From NCBI GenBank assembly GCA_034440635.1, contig JAOTON010001597.1:1-64000 (forward strand): DNA of 64,000 nt, given 5' to 3'. Numbering within the stretch: the first letter of the stretch is position 1; each line of letters starts with the position of its first letter. Under the pieces are notes generated by a model that was not told the origin of the DNA, did not search any database, and worked only from the letters and a program-made list of their open reading frames with translations. Position numbers and translations under genes: made by a program. Origin of the DNA: Lepas anatifera (Eukaryota > Arthropoda > Thecostraca > Lepadidae). Shown here piece after piece: positions 20,961 through 32,900 of the stretch.

Positions 20961-23900
20961 GAGGCTAGAATGGAGGACAGTCGTAATGCTTCCTGTTACT
21001 TTATCGATACCGACATTGCGTTGCATTTGTATCCACTCATAGTCCCGACGTCTAACTTTCACTTCCGCTCAAGAAAAGTGACCCCTCATAAGCTCGTGGC
21101 TTTGGCTTAGTTCAGACTTCGATCGGCTTATATAGCTTCTGTTGGCTTCGGCTTGGCCGGCTTTGTTGCTAGATGCTGCTGGCTACCGTGTTGAAGCCCT
21201 ACGGGCTGCACGCGGGACGGAGTGGTCCAGTTAACGTCACACGGCCGACCGTGTCGTATGATTTCCAACCGAAGTCCTATTGAGACTAATCATAATCCTC
21301 ATTTCGAAATAAAGTCCTTCGATTTCACAACTGCTGTTGACGAGTAGACAGGTCACCGCGTTACGGGCTGGACCCATGTTTGACCAGGAACGCTGGAGTC
21401 AGCCCGCACAAGGGGAGAAGGCTTCGGTCTACTCGGAAGCCAGAGGTCGACTGCAGACCACCAGGACAGAAAGTGTTTAGAGTTCTCTTCAAAAACACTC
21501 TAAATACCCGAGGGCAACATATTTTGGCGTTGCTGAATCATTTCAGGACTGAGGAGTCAGCTGGAAATTATAATTAAAGCGTAGGTAAGTGTTGCACTCG
21601 GTAGGGGCCGAATTCAACTCAACTCTTGCCGGAACGATGTTCTGTAAATACACCTCTCGGATTCCTTTGCACGTAACGACAGCTTTGGCTGCACGTACGA
21701 CAGTTTTCTGTTATGAGCAGAATCACGCCGCCAAATCATGCCGCCATATGAGTCGTGCCGGAAGGTCTATAATTAGATTTTACAGGCAGTTAACAATTTC
21801 AAACAACATCTTACAGATATTTAAGAATTACTTGGGCTTTTCTTCGGTCTGCAACGTTCTGCAGGAAATGCATACCACGTTGGAAGGCCCACTTTCAACT
21901 GACAAACCGCTTCGTTTTTTCTCTTAATGGCTCATTGTGGCGTGTCTGCAGACGGCTGGAATGCGGTGCCCGGAATTTCGATCGGGATTGCAGGGAGAGT
22001 GGCATTGTCCTCCCAAGTACAGAAAAACCAGCAGCACCACCGACTAGTTCGACTGCAATGAAAGCTGTTCTCGTCCGCCGTTTTTCCTAGCTCACGTTTT
22101 CCCGCGAGGCTGGTAGCCGGACTGAGCCTCGCTCATTCGTGTACGGGCGAACGGACCGCATATGGCGCCGCCATCAACTAAAGTGATGCGACAACTTTTG
22201 CCAAGCCAAATGGGGCGCAGAGGAGCTGAGCTTTGCTTTGCAACACACCTGGTGCATGGCTTGACCCAGTCTTGGTACATCGATCTCGCTGCTGACAACC
22301 AGACGAGCTGAGTGGAGATCAGGAGCTGCCGGTGCAGCTCTTCAGAAGCTCAGAAGCCTCCGAGCCACCTTCACCCCGGTTCGGGGAGTGGTTTCACCCC
22401 CTCGATCTCGGCAGTTCCCATGGGGGATAACGAAAAAAACAAGAAGAATGGTGGATTCCCCGAAATAAATAATTAGGAAATTATACCGGAAACTTTTTGG
22501 CAAAGGTCAATATTGAGGTTATGACAGGGCAAAAAAAGGTGACAAAGAAGGGCACCGCTCCTGCAGTCTTCGTGTGTAAGACCCACCGTGGCATACCTTT
22601 TTGGTTCAGCTTTTTCGTCGTTTTAAGCCCCATTTTCATCACATACGAGTAGAACAGCAGAATGGTGTTCCTGGCCACCCCTGCCTCATTTGCTTTGGTT
22701 ACGTGTTTTCCTTCAACTTTGCCCCGTATGTGATTTTAAACCTCCAACTCGCTATTCAATCGACCTGTGCGCTTTTCGCCATGAGTTCAATGTCTAAAGA
22801 ATTCCGTTATACGAGTATTCCAGCCGTCAGTTTGGAAACAGAGATGAAAACATCTTTTACTCATGTCTACCCATCTACCCCGAGGTGACTGCAGCTCTTT
22901 CAGAAGTACTTACAAGGCTCTCTGTTTCTTTTTTAAAGTATGAAGGAAAATACCCAGGACTTCTAAAAACCTCTACCAGCAGGAACCGTTAAGATGGCAC
23001 TTCGAGTGTTAGATCCATGCTGCTCGTGCCAGCAGAGAGGTGCTGTTGTGTTCAAATTCGGCTGACGGCGCGCACGACGCTGCGGCAGGTGGTCTGGTAC
23101 GTGAATAGCCGGCGCTAATGGTGAATCTCGGACCAAAGCACCCCAGTGGGCACCAATATTCGAATCGCCATATGGTACAGTAGGTGTAAACCCACTACTC
23201 CTTTTGTGTATTGGGATTTCCATTAAAATACGATATGCAGAAAACAAGCACTTAGCCAAAGGAAGAAGAGACATCTGAGAAAAACTCTCGTAGCACTTTT
23301 CTACTATCCTTCAAGCTAAATGACTCCTCCATGTCCGCGGCCTAAAGTTTCTTAGACTAAATGCCATCGTACAGGTGTTTTCCACATTTATACCTACAAT
23401 TTTTTTCATCCGCAGGGTAAGCAGCATCGTCCCTGAAACTAGATTGTGTGGCTTAATCTCAAGGAGCTACTACCCAGGTGTTCCAGAAAAAGGTACGTAC
23501 GGCCATTATCATGTCAAGACTCATCGCTTGCAGTTGAGTTCACGTAAACCACTCAAAACTTGACGTAACAGACTCACGGCCGTGGTCCTTTGCACGGTGA
23601 CATGCCCGGTCTAATCCGAGCATGCCGACCCGCGTCTGACGACATGTCGCAGTCAGCCTGCCCCGTCCCGCCCAGCTGAATACTGATGAATAGAAAGGAA
23701 CGGCCAGTGTCGTGTGCACCCAGCAGGCATGTCCTCGACACGGGCCCGGCCGGGATCTGGACCAGCAGAGCCGCCTTACGCAACGGCATCCAAACAATGC
23801 GACCGGATTAAAGCCACCTGCAGTGGTCTCGGAGCGAGAGATCCGTCCTCATACCAGCTGTCATTATCAGGCGTGACGCAAGCTCCCCGTAAGCCGGGCC

Positions 23901-24832
23901 TCTTGCTTCGTCATAATCGCTCCCACGCGCCCTCCGTCGGGCACCGGAGCGGTTTTTAATTGAGACGTCGCTTGGCTCAGGGTGTGCGTTGGAGAAAATG
24001 TACCACCAGCGTAGCTAACACGCCACCTTGAATATTCACACCATGCACTTTGATTTTACGCAGTCTCAGGATTTACTACTGAATACATTTTCAAGGTATA
24101 GGAATTTAAAATGAAGATCGGTCATGTTCAAGGAAATCCTAATTTTTGTCTTTTTTCAAGCCTTGAGGAAAATAATGCATCGCAAATAAAAATCAGCATG
24201 ATCAAGTGAACTAAAATTTTACAATAATACTACTATTTTAAAAGTGAAAATTGCTAAAAAGACCAGAGAAGTGTTTGAAATGATCCCCCAGATCTCTCTG
24301 AGACCGCATTTAACAATACAGCGAGTGGCCTATAAGCCTGGAAATATTACCGATCCATTACTATGACTATTTAGTGTCATAAACACAGCTACAAAATATG
24401 CATTTATCATACGTTTGGATTTTGGGGATGCCTTTCGCGGTGCGCTTTCCTACTGCCCTGCCAAGCAGTGGGACTACTTGACCCATCCCACCTGTCTTGG
24501 CCAGCCCTCGGTCAGGCAACGTCAGCTACAGAAGGCAATGGACAGGCGCCCTGTGACGGGCACCCCCTCATCCACACCCATGGCATCAACGAAATCCCCG
24601 GATCAGTGGGGTGTTCTCTGAGAAGAAACGAAAAACTTTTGAATGCAGTCAATCTTAAAGACAGACATCAAACCCGCGGTCACTGGTGTGGAAACGTCTA
24701 ATTTGTGCCTATAAGGCGAGGCACAAGCAAACCATCACGGCACTACAATGGGAAAGTAATGGCTGACGCAGCACCCCATCGTCCCGCCCCGCCATGAATG
24801 CTGGGCGTGGGCACGAACTCACGCGTAAATCC
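20961..24832. other. Intergenic, no gene recognised
   Basis: Only short, unconvincing frames. A minus-strand frame at 22298-22092 contains WVKPCTRCVAKQ, faintly like a retroviral-type integrase zinc module, too short to call. Confidence 0.3.
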
Positions 24833-24833
24833 T

Positions 24834-24883
<50 letters not shown>

Positions 24884-24905
24884 CGAGAGAGAGGAGAGAG
24901 AAGAG
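24833..24905. repeat. (GA)n microsatellite
   Basis: About 35 GA units, with a few GC and GG interruptions toward the right. Confidence 0.95.
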
Positions 24906-24940
24906 AGGGGGGGTGACCCTAGATACTGCTCGCGGGAAGT

Positions 24941-24991
24941 GTCTTGATATGGTTGCCTCCCCGCGGGGGAAGGAGGCAACCATATTAAGAC
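24941..24991. other. Long perfect-stem hairpin
   Basis: GTCTTGATATGGTTGCCTCC (24941-24960) faces GGAGGCAACCATATTAAGAC (24972-24991), pairing at 19 of 20 positions with one wobble and an 11-base GC-rich loop. It follows the GA microsatellite. It could be a tiny MITE, a small-RNA precursor or a recent inverted duplication. Confidence 0.7.
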
Positions 24992-26789
24992 CATGCAAAA
25001 CAAAGTTTTGAAGAAAAATAAGGAAACATTGGGCGATTTCGGTGGGGACGTGCCACGAATCTCCGAGCCTTCGGAAAAGCTGACATTGGAGAAAAAAGAG
25101 GGAAAGAGGAAGAGTACATTGAGGTCAGACTCTTTGATTGTGAGCCTGGTCATATAACCACATTGACTTGTGAGCCGTATCGTGTGATGGGCTGACACGC
25201 ATGATCTACGGAGACTTCAACGCACTACCAACGCAGAATCACCGGTGACTGCACGCCAGAACAGAAAGCAAACACGTGTCTTCCGCTGCAGAGGTACTCT
25301 CGATTTATGGCAGCGATTGCACAAGCAGAACTCAGCTTTCCCACTTTGAACGGTACTATCTGCTATCTGTTGGAATGGAAACATGCTGAACCTTTCGATG
25401 CAGCTTTGGCTAGTTCTATATTCCTTCCCCGTAGCGTCTTCCGCATTCCATAGATTCCTTTCTCCTGGATATTCCAACTCAACCGAGAGCTTGCGTGAAG
25501 CGTTCACAGACCGTATCGGTCGCCTGGAGAGGAGTTTGCCCCGCCATCTCGGGTGTCCAACGACCTTGCGAGGCGGCGGTTCCCGCGGTGTCGTCGTACC
25601 TGAGACGTGCCGGAACGACGGTCTCACACGGTCAACAGCCGCGACCACGCCTCCGCTCTCCCGGCCGCTCGGCAATTCGGCGTGTCACACTCGGTGACCG
25701 CAGACCAATGGCGGCGGGCCTCTGAACTCGACGGTCTCCGAACCGCCGAGGACTTCAGCCGAGTCGTGTCCTCTCAAGCCTGACCGACGGGTGGGCGCGG
25801 CCGACGTCACTCGCTTTCGCGTTTGCAGATGGTCTGACCCGGCGTAATCCGAGAAAGTGGGCGTGCAGCGTTGCCGGTGACCCCGTTTGATGGCCGCTAA
25901 CCCGGTTGCCAGTGAGCTGCCACTGCCCGGTAGCGGCGCACTGGGGCGTCCGTGTATAAACCACGCCGAGGTCGTTCGACGACCCCGCCGCTGCGCGCAC
26001 GTGTGTGGAGCGTCACGTTCCGAGAGAACCGATGACGGGGTCGTGGCCTGGCGCCGGCAGACGGTATGAAGATGAGACGGCACATCTCCGGCTGATTAAA
26101 AGCGGAACTCTCGGTAATGGCGGGCACGAGTTCTCAGAGTGAGACGCTGATTGTGTGCGACACTACGCGGCGCACCAGCCGCGAACACCAGGTTCGACGT
26201 CCAGTGAATGAGCCCAGTCCTTTGCGGCTCTGAATTCTGGAGTTAATTAGTCGAAGACTGCGTGGCCTAACAAAGCAGCGTCTGACAGCTCGGCCAGAAA
26301 AGAGGCGCATGACTTTGGCTATTCAGCGGCACATCGACCCCTGATCGGCTCTAACGGGACCTCGTGGCCGCGCACAGACCCCGGCGGTGCAGCTGTTACC
26401 GATTTTACCCAAGGCTGCTGCCACAGTCTGACCTTGTCTTACCTCCCCGAGTCTGTTCAGCCATCAACAATCTCCCAGTCAACCACGAAAACACGCCATC
26501 TGATATGGTGTTGATTTATATCATGGTACTACTGGGAATCTTCTTTTATAATATGCTGAAAAGACTTTCGAGCATTGCTATGTATATATTTTCTCAGCGG
26601 TTTTTCAGTTATACATACATTTCGGCTATATAATTGTCCCTTGAATCTACCATCAGTTGTCATCATTATCGTCGGAGGTGGCCACCGCCTGTGGCCAGGG
26701 TTGACCTCTAAATGACCTCTCCGCAGGTTCGTAGCCGGCGGCGATGAGCGCGCATCGGTCACGTGCTCGCCGGCAGAAGCCGCAAACGG
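24992..26789. other. Upstream region of the RhoGEF gene, CpG-rich at 25500-26120
   Basis: Many overlapping GC-rich frames but no recognised protein. The CpG-dense block could be a distal promoter or enhancer of the downstream gene. Confidence 0.3.
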
Positions 26790-26892
26790 CACTCTACATG
26801 ACGTCACTTCCGGTCCGATCAGCGCTGTGATTGGTCGGGAGCTGGCGGCGTCGCGTCCCTCCGTTCCGGCCCTGGAAACAGAAGTCTCTCGT
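26790..26892 (+). promoter_or_regulatory. Candidate RhoGEF promoter: CRE, ETS and CCAAT sites
   Basis: Within 100 bases upstream of the ATG lie TGACGTCA (26799-26806) overlapping an ETS-type CACTTCCGG (26805-26813), an inverted CCAAT box GATTGG (26829-26834) and a GC-rich stretch. There is no TATA box. Compact CRE/ETS/CCAAT promoters are typical of TATA-less genes. The 5' UTR would be short. Confidence 0.5.
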
Positions 26893-26914
26893 ATGAGTGT
26901 CTCCAGTGTTTCAG
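26893..26914 (+). CDS. RhoGEF exon 1, start codon
   Basis: ATG followed by SVSSVS and one G, then donor TCAG|GTAAAA. The G joins TG at 29303 to give a valine codon, producing MSVSSVSVSTDEPPS across the junction. This start is chosen because it sits just below promoter-like sites and the phase fits exon 2 exactly. Confidence 0.5.
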
Positions 26915-29900
26915 GTAAAACTCTGCGGAAACAGCGTGCATGGGCTAAATGCCACAGGGCTCAGAGGAAATGGTGACAGAGATTTGAGGCCCATGGCAGC
27001 CAGCACTTGGGAAGAAATTCCCATTTTGATGAGTAGCTAAGCTTCAGCTCTTATTGATGTTTTGAGCTACCTCGTGTCATTGCAAAATGTTTACCAGCAA
27101 GTTGGTGTGAGCGAATGCCTTGAATTACGACGTTTTTTTCGTTTCTGGGTGCCTGAACATCATGCAATGGTTTGTTTTATTGCGGCAGAATATAACAACA
27201 TATATTACCTTTCATCAGAAAACACCATTCTCGTTTTTAGCTTATTCTACTGCGTTAGCATTCTGTGTATGTTTTATTCATACATAAACAACCATGGCTG
27301 TAGAACAGCGGCAACTAAAGAGCCAGATTCCCAATAAAGAAACCCAAAGTTAATACAAATGGATAAGCAGTGGTTACCAAAACGGTCTCCTAGTAAAACA
27401 CCCACACGGAGTGGTGGCTCACTCCATGTTTAGACAACCGATGCATAAGAGGGTCACTGCCTTCTGCCCAGGCCACCAGCCACCCCCACGGCGTAAATTA
27501 TTCAGCAGGCTTGTTGCACGGCTTTCTAAAAGTGACGTCAGTGTGGCGCTGCACCTGTGGCCCTGAATGCTAACAATGCACTTCCAAAGCCAGCTCACGA
27601 CACAAATTAGGTTCGATCGCCAGCCACCCGAACTTTGAAACATCACTTTCTTGAGCTTGTAAGCATGGAAAGGTAACGGAGTTTGCCTCCGTATGATCTC
27701 GGCGTATCCCAGGCCGATTTGCGTATCATTGTCTCCTGGAGTTTAAGAGAGAACAATAAGCTGAGCAGCTCTGCTTTTCTCGCAAGTGCTTCGATTTTGG
27801 GCGTAGAATCACAGCGTTTCTCCCATTTTATGGATGGTTACAACACGCGTTTTTGGTATTATTTGAATTGCACTTCCTACCAGCCTCCGATAAGCACATT
27901 TGTCGGTCAGCGCGGTTTGGGTGGTCACGGGCCATCTGACACACTTTCTAACGGTCCATCTGAGCTGCACCTCAGTGACATAACGGGTTAAGGAAGTGGG
28001 CTCGCGATCGGAAACTCACGTGCGCACGAGATGACCTGATTTGTACGGTAAAGCGTGAAAATGGAGAACGGGGGCGATTGGTATTTCTAAACCCCAGCTA
28101 CAAGTGTGGCAGATTTTCGAAAGATTCTGTCACGTGTAAATGGGCTCATAAGATAGAACTGGCATGGAGTGGAATTGCAGAAATCCTATTTCACACTCAT
28201 CATGTTTCATTCTAGCCAGACTCTTGAAAAGTAAGAAACGTTGCTTTTCACCGTGACCTTCAAGCCTCTTTACACCAAGGGTCAGGTAAAATCGGACTTA
28301 ACTATTATCTAAGTCTTGACAACGTCACCACCGTGGTATGACGCTGCAGGATTGCGTGCGATGACGCAAGGCTCCGGGAACCGGCACATTAGTTGATCCC
28401 TTCTGTAACGTGTGCATTCCCCAATCTTTGAGAGCGCGTTCAGATTTACTACAGAAAACCTATCCGGAGTATTCCAAGCGTATTTTTAGGCAGAACTGGA
28501 AATGATAATGTTTTAAATAGATTTTTTTACTCAAAGTACTCTTTCAGATGCTTGAAAAACGATAGTGGTTGTTACAAAGTGTCTCCAGCACATTCCATTG
28601 GGCAGATTTCTTGCTCTTTGCTTTTTGTTAGCTATTGCGTTCCCGCGCGTGCTAACCCGCACAGCTTTGTAAAAACCAAACAATGGCGATTTGCGGGCGA
28701 AACGGCGGATCACGCAGTGCATTTTTGTCTCTAGCCGACCACGAGGGGTTCGTGATTCACAACATTAGCGGCCACGAACTGCTGCGCTCTGAGCCAGCCT
28801 CCTGTTTTGAGCATTTTGTGGTCGGCACCGGTCTGAAAAATGTGGGCACGTCCTTGACGTAATGATGCTCTTCGGCGGCGGCGTGAAAGGGTACAGCGAC
28901 AAGAACTAGCAGCCTGAATCAAATATGCGATGGTGGAGAAAATAATGCGGTCCTGTGTCGTCGCTGTGATTACTGCCGTGATTCCTTTTTAGTTGGTTAT
29001 GTGTTGTTAATTCACTGTGTCCACTCGATGTTGTGTTTTGTTTCATCGAAAGCTTATTGGTGTCAATTTTCGGTAGGATGAAATGTTGCCCCCCATCGAG
29101 CCTGGATACAGTTTTTTTTAGTGCTGGCCGTCATGCTGAGTGACAAATATGCGATGGAGGAGAAAATAATGCAGTTCTGTGTCATCGACAAGATTACAGC
29201 TACCTGACACGATTACAGATACCTGAACAGCTACCTGATGTAATGTTGAAAAACAAGGCACTTGTTGCGAGGTACTCTGACGTCATGGTTTCTGTATTTC
29301 AGTGAGCACGGACGAGCCACCCAGCATGCACTCTCAGGAGCACCTGATGGAGCAGATTAGTGACGTGAGTACCCCCCGGCTATCTGATGGACTCACCATC
29401 AGTGCTCATTCAATCAGAAGATCTCACATCATTGCAGCACGTGCTGATTCATTTGGTCCTTCTTATATGCAGTCTTTCTTCTAATGAAAATGTGTTCTAT
29501 TTGATACATTCATTTTATCACGGATTCGGTCATGGAATTTGCAATGAAAATACATACATTTTCTACCATGAACAATGGATTATATGTTATACAGTGAGTG
29601 CGTGCAGAATTGATCGCCGATGGGTCAGCACAGCTGCTATCCCAGAATTAACAGGTTTGTTAACGCCAGCGACACCAGTCAATTCATATATGTAAGCTGA
29701 TTGGTCAATAAATATTTCTCATCCGTAGTATTTACCCCACCTTTGATGGTGTGAGATGGAGCACCAGGTCTCATGTTTCTTCCACTGCAGATTTTAATAT
29801 GGGGAAACTTTTGTGAACAAAGTATTCAGTGTGGAACATTATACCTCAAGAATGGTTCCAAAGCTTGAGTTTTTTACCCATATTGCCAATGCACGGATTT

Positions 29901-32900
29901 TTGAGGTTGTGTTGGAAACTCATTAAAAACCTCATTATGAACCGAAAATTTTTATAATTATTTATTGAAGCGGTCATGGTGCCTGATTTCTATTTAGTCA
30001 CTAAGACTCGAATTTTCACCTATTTTTCCTTAATATCTAACCATAAGTAGAAAACGAAGTTTTTTCTAGGAGTCACCATGATAGCCGTCGTGTGATAAAA
30101 GTGAGGAGAAGCGTTGTAAAAACAGGAACAATAGGCAAGTAAAAAACTACATTCCAGCGGCACAATCGTTCTTTGGTATAACTGACAACTCATTGTAACA
30201 GTAGGTACCATCTTTTTTCTTTTTCTTCTTTTGTATCCTTGTCTCAAGATCAAGTAGTTGACTTCAATGGTTCTTATGTTCTGTAAATCACAGAGACAAT
30301 GTGCATGTGCACGGTAAAATGACTGCTGTTATGGTACAAATTAGCCACCATTGTGCTTGTTATCTTAAGACCGTAACAATAAAACCACCCGCACTCGGGC
30401 ATACCTACGACGCCTTGTTTCACGACGAGGTCAGTAATTTCACTTTAGGACCTTCCTGCTGGCCTTGTGAGGCTTCGCCACGAGGCCATCGGCTTCACTC
30501 AACATGTAGAATATTCGGGTTGGAACCTCCACAGATAGTGATACAAATGGAAGTTTCATTGTCCCGTTAAAGCGTAGTGTAACCGCAGAAGTGATCGGCC
30601 TTGGCTAAAGTCAGACAGGAGGAGGCAAAGCCCTCCTCGGCTCTCTGTCGTCTGTCTCTTCTCCGAGTACTTTGTCCAGACTCCAGACTCAGCATCGATC
30701 ACATCCATAGATATTGACGGATGGGTTGGATAGCGTAGGGGTTCCATTTTGTTAAATGACTCCAGGATGTAATTTTTCTATTCACACAATCATCAGGGGC
30801 CGATTGCTGGTCAGTGGTCATCTGGGAAACCTCTAATGAAGAAAGATAGATACATACAAGCCAAAGTACCCACAGGGTAGTCTAGTCTGGAGTATTTCGG
30901 GAATAAGTCATGTTTGGTTTCTCCTGTCAGCATGTTAGCATATCACTCAAGACCACAAAACCACATATGCTGGAAACCACTTCGATATCACTACTTGTAA
31001 AGTGGCCAGTCCATGGACTAGACATTGTGACCAAGTGGAACTGGAGTTTAGCATTGGTTGTAGCGTTGAACTGGAGTCAATCGTAAATTATAAAACTTCA
31101 TCAACCGAGAAATCCTTTCTTATGACATCCAGAACGTAGGGAAGGTCGGTCACCTGTAAACTTATTACAACAGGTTAACAGGATCTTAAAGATCGATAAG
31201 ATCTAGCCTCTTCTTATTTATCAATGGTCTATGACATAAATTTTTTTATACAATGCATCATTTGGAGAGTACAGCACAATATTTTCTGTTTGTCATATTC
31301 AAACATGTTTCGACTAACAGTTCCTGTTGTAAAATACCCATATCCCTATCAGGCGCAGATCTGGGAGGGGGCAATCCGGCCATGCCCCCTCCCTCAGGGG
31401 ATAAAACTGCACCTTGTTGTAGCCGATTTTGGACGGTTTTCTTGAAAAGCAACACTAATTTGTCATGCCTTTGCTCTGATTGCTCCACCCCCTCCCTTCA
31501 CTCCAGCGTTTCGCCTAGACCCGCTTCTGGTCCCAATGACATCGTACTCAGAAGTCAATTTCGTAGCGCACCATCCAAACACCAGCTTTAGTACAGCGCT
31601 ACTACAGCAGTAGGTAAAATACCCACCACTGAGGCGCGGCCCTCAGCTGCTGAGTAATTACGGACCGTTCTAATTGCCCTCCGGCGCCGCAGCAGCTGCC
31701 GCTGCGGTACAGCCAGCCGCCATTGATGGCTCTGACCCCCGCTGCTGGCGGCGCGTTCTTTGGCTCGGCCTGGCAGGCAGTCCTGTCCGAAGTGTGAGGG
31801 GGCATGACCCCGCTCTTCAGGCAGGCAGCCGTGTCTGTAAGGTCTGAGTGGCGTGACTCCATCGGCCCGAGTTTGGAGCGGTCCTGTAAAAATGGGCCGG
31901 CGTCTCTGCCGTTCCGGTTTGACGGCGGTGCGTGCCGTTTGGTGTCGGCGGCCGATCAGCTGCCAGTATCCGGCCCCAGGGACCACCCCCGTGTCGGCGC
32001 CCCTGCTGTTTGTTTGGCTTCGTCAGCATATGCAGCGGCACGGGCTGACGTGGCTCCGACTCCTGGCCTTCTGCAGCCGACCGATCAGCGGACCACGAGG
32101 GCGACCGTCTCTAGCGGAAGGGGGTTGGGACCAGGCGAAGGGACGGGACTAGAGTAGGGGTCTGGCGAAAGGACGGGGGCTAGAGTAGGCGTCTGGCGAA
32201 GGGACTGGGGCTGGGTAGGGATCAGGCGAAGGGACGGGGGCTGGGTAGGGATCATGCGAAGGGACGGGGCTAGGTAGGGATCAGGCGAAGGGACGGGGGC
32301 TGGTGGGGATCCGGCGAAGGGACAGGGGCTAGAATAGGCGTCTGGCGAAGGGACGGCGACTGGGTATGGATAGGCGAGGGACGGGGGCTGGGGGATAGGC
32401 GAAGGCACGGGGCTGGGTGGCGTCTGGCGAAGGGACGGGGGCTGGTGAGATCGGCGAGGGCGGGGCTGGGTGGCGTCCGGCGGGACGGGGGCTGGTGGGA
32501 TCGGCGAAGGGACGGGGGCTAGGTGGGGATAGGCGAGGGACGGGGCTGGTAGGGATGGCGGGGGCGGGGGCTGAGTAGGGTCTGGCGAAGCGACGGGGCT
32601 AGAGAAGGAGTCTGACTTATTTTACATATGAGAAGTGTAGAGTCCTGAGATAATAGGTCTGTATCCCCAAACTCGCATGATCAGTTATGTCGCAGCTTAC
32701 CTCTTCAATTTACCTTAATAAATATCTGATGGAAAACAACGATGTGTATGACGGTGCAGGCAAACAGAGCTATGTTATCATTAGTAGGGCCTAAAGGCTC
32801 AATGAGGCTGAGGTTATGTGGCACCGCCAACATTGTTCTTGTAAGAATAGTAAGAAGGGATCCTGGCAGATCAAGTTACACCTTGACAGCGAGCTCGCCG

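Noticed and set aside
22092..22320. Integrase-like zinc module (WVKPCTRCVAKQ) of an LTR retrotransposon
   Set aside because: Only about 15 residues fit, without the two histidines or a following DDE core.
24743..25198. 151-codon minus-strand ORF
   Set aside because: Its Leu/Ser-rich part is the translation of the GA microsatellite and the rest lacks any motif.
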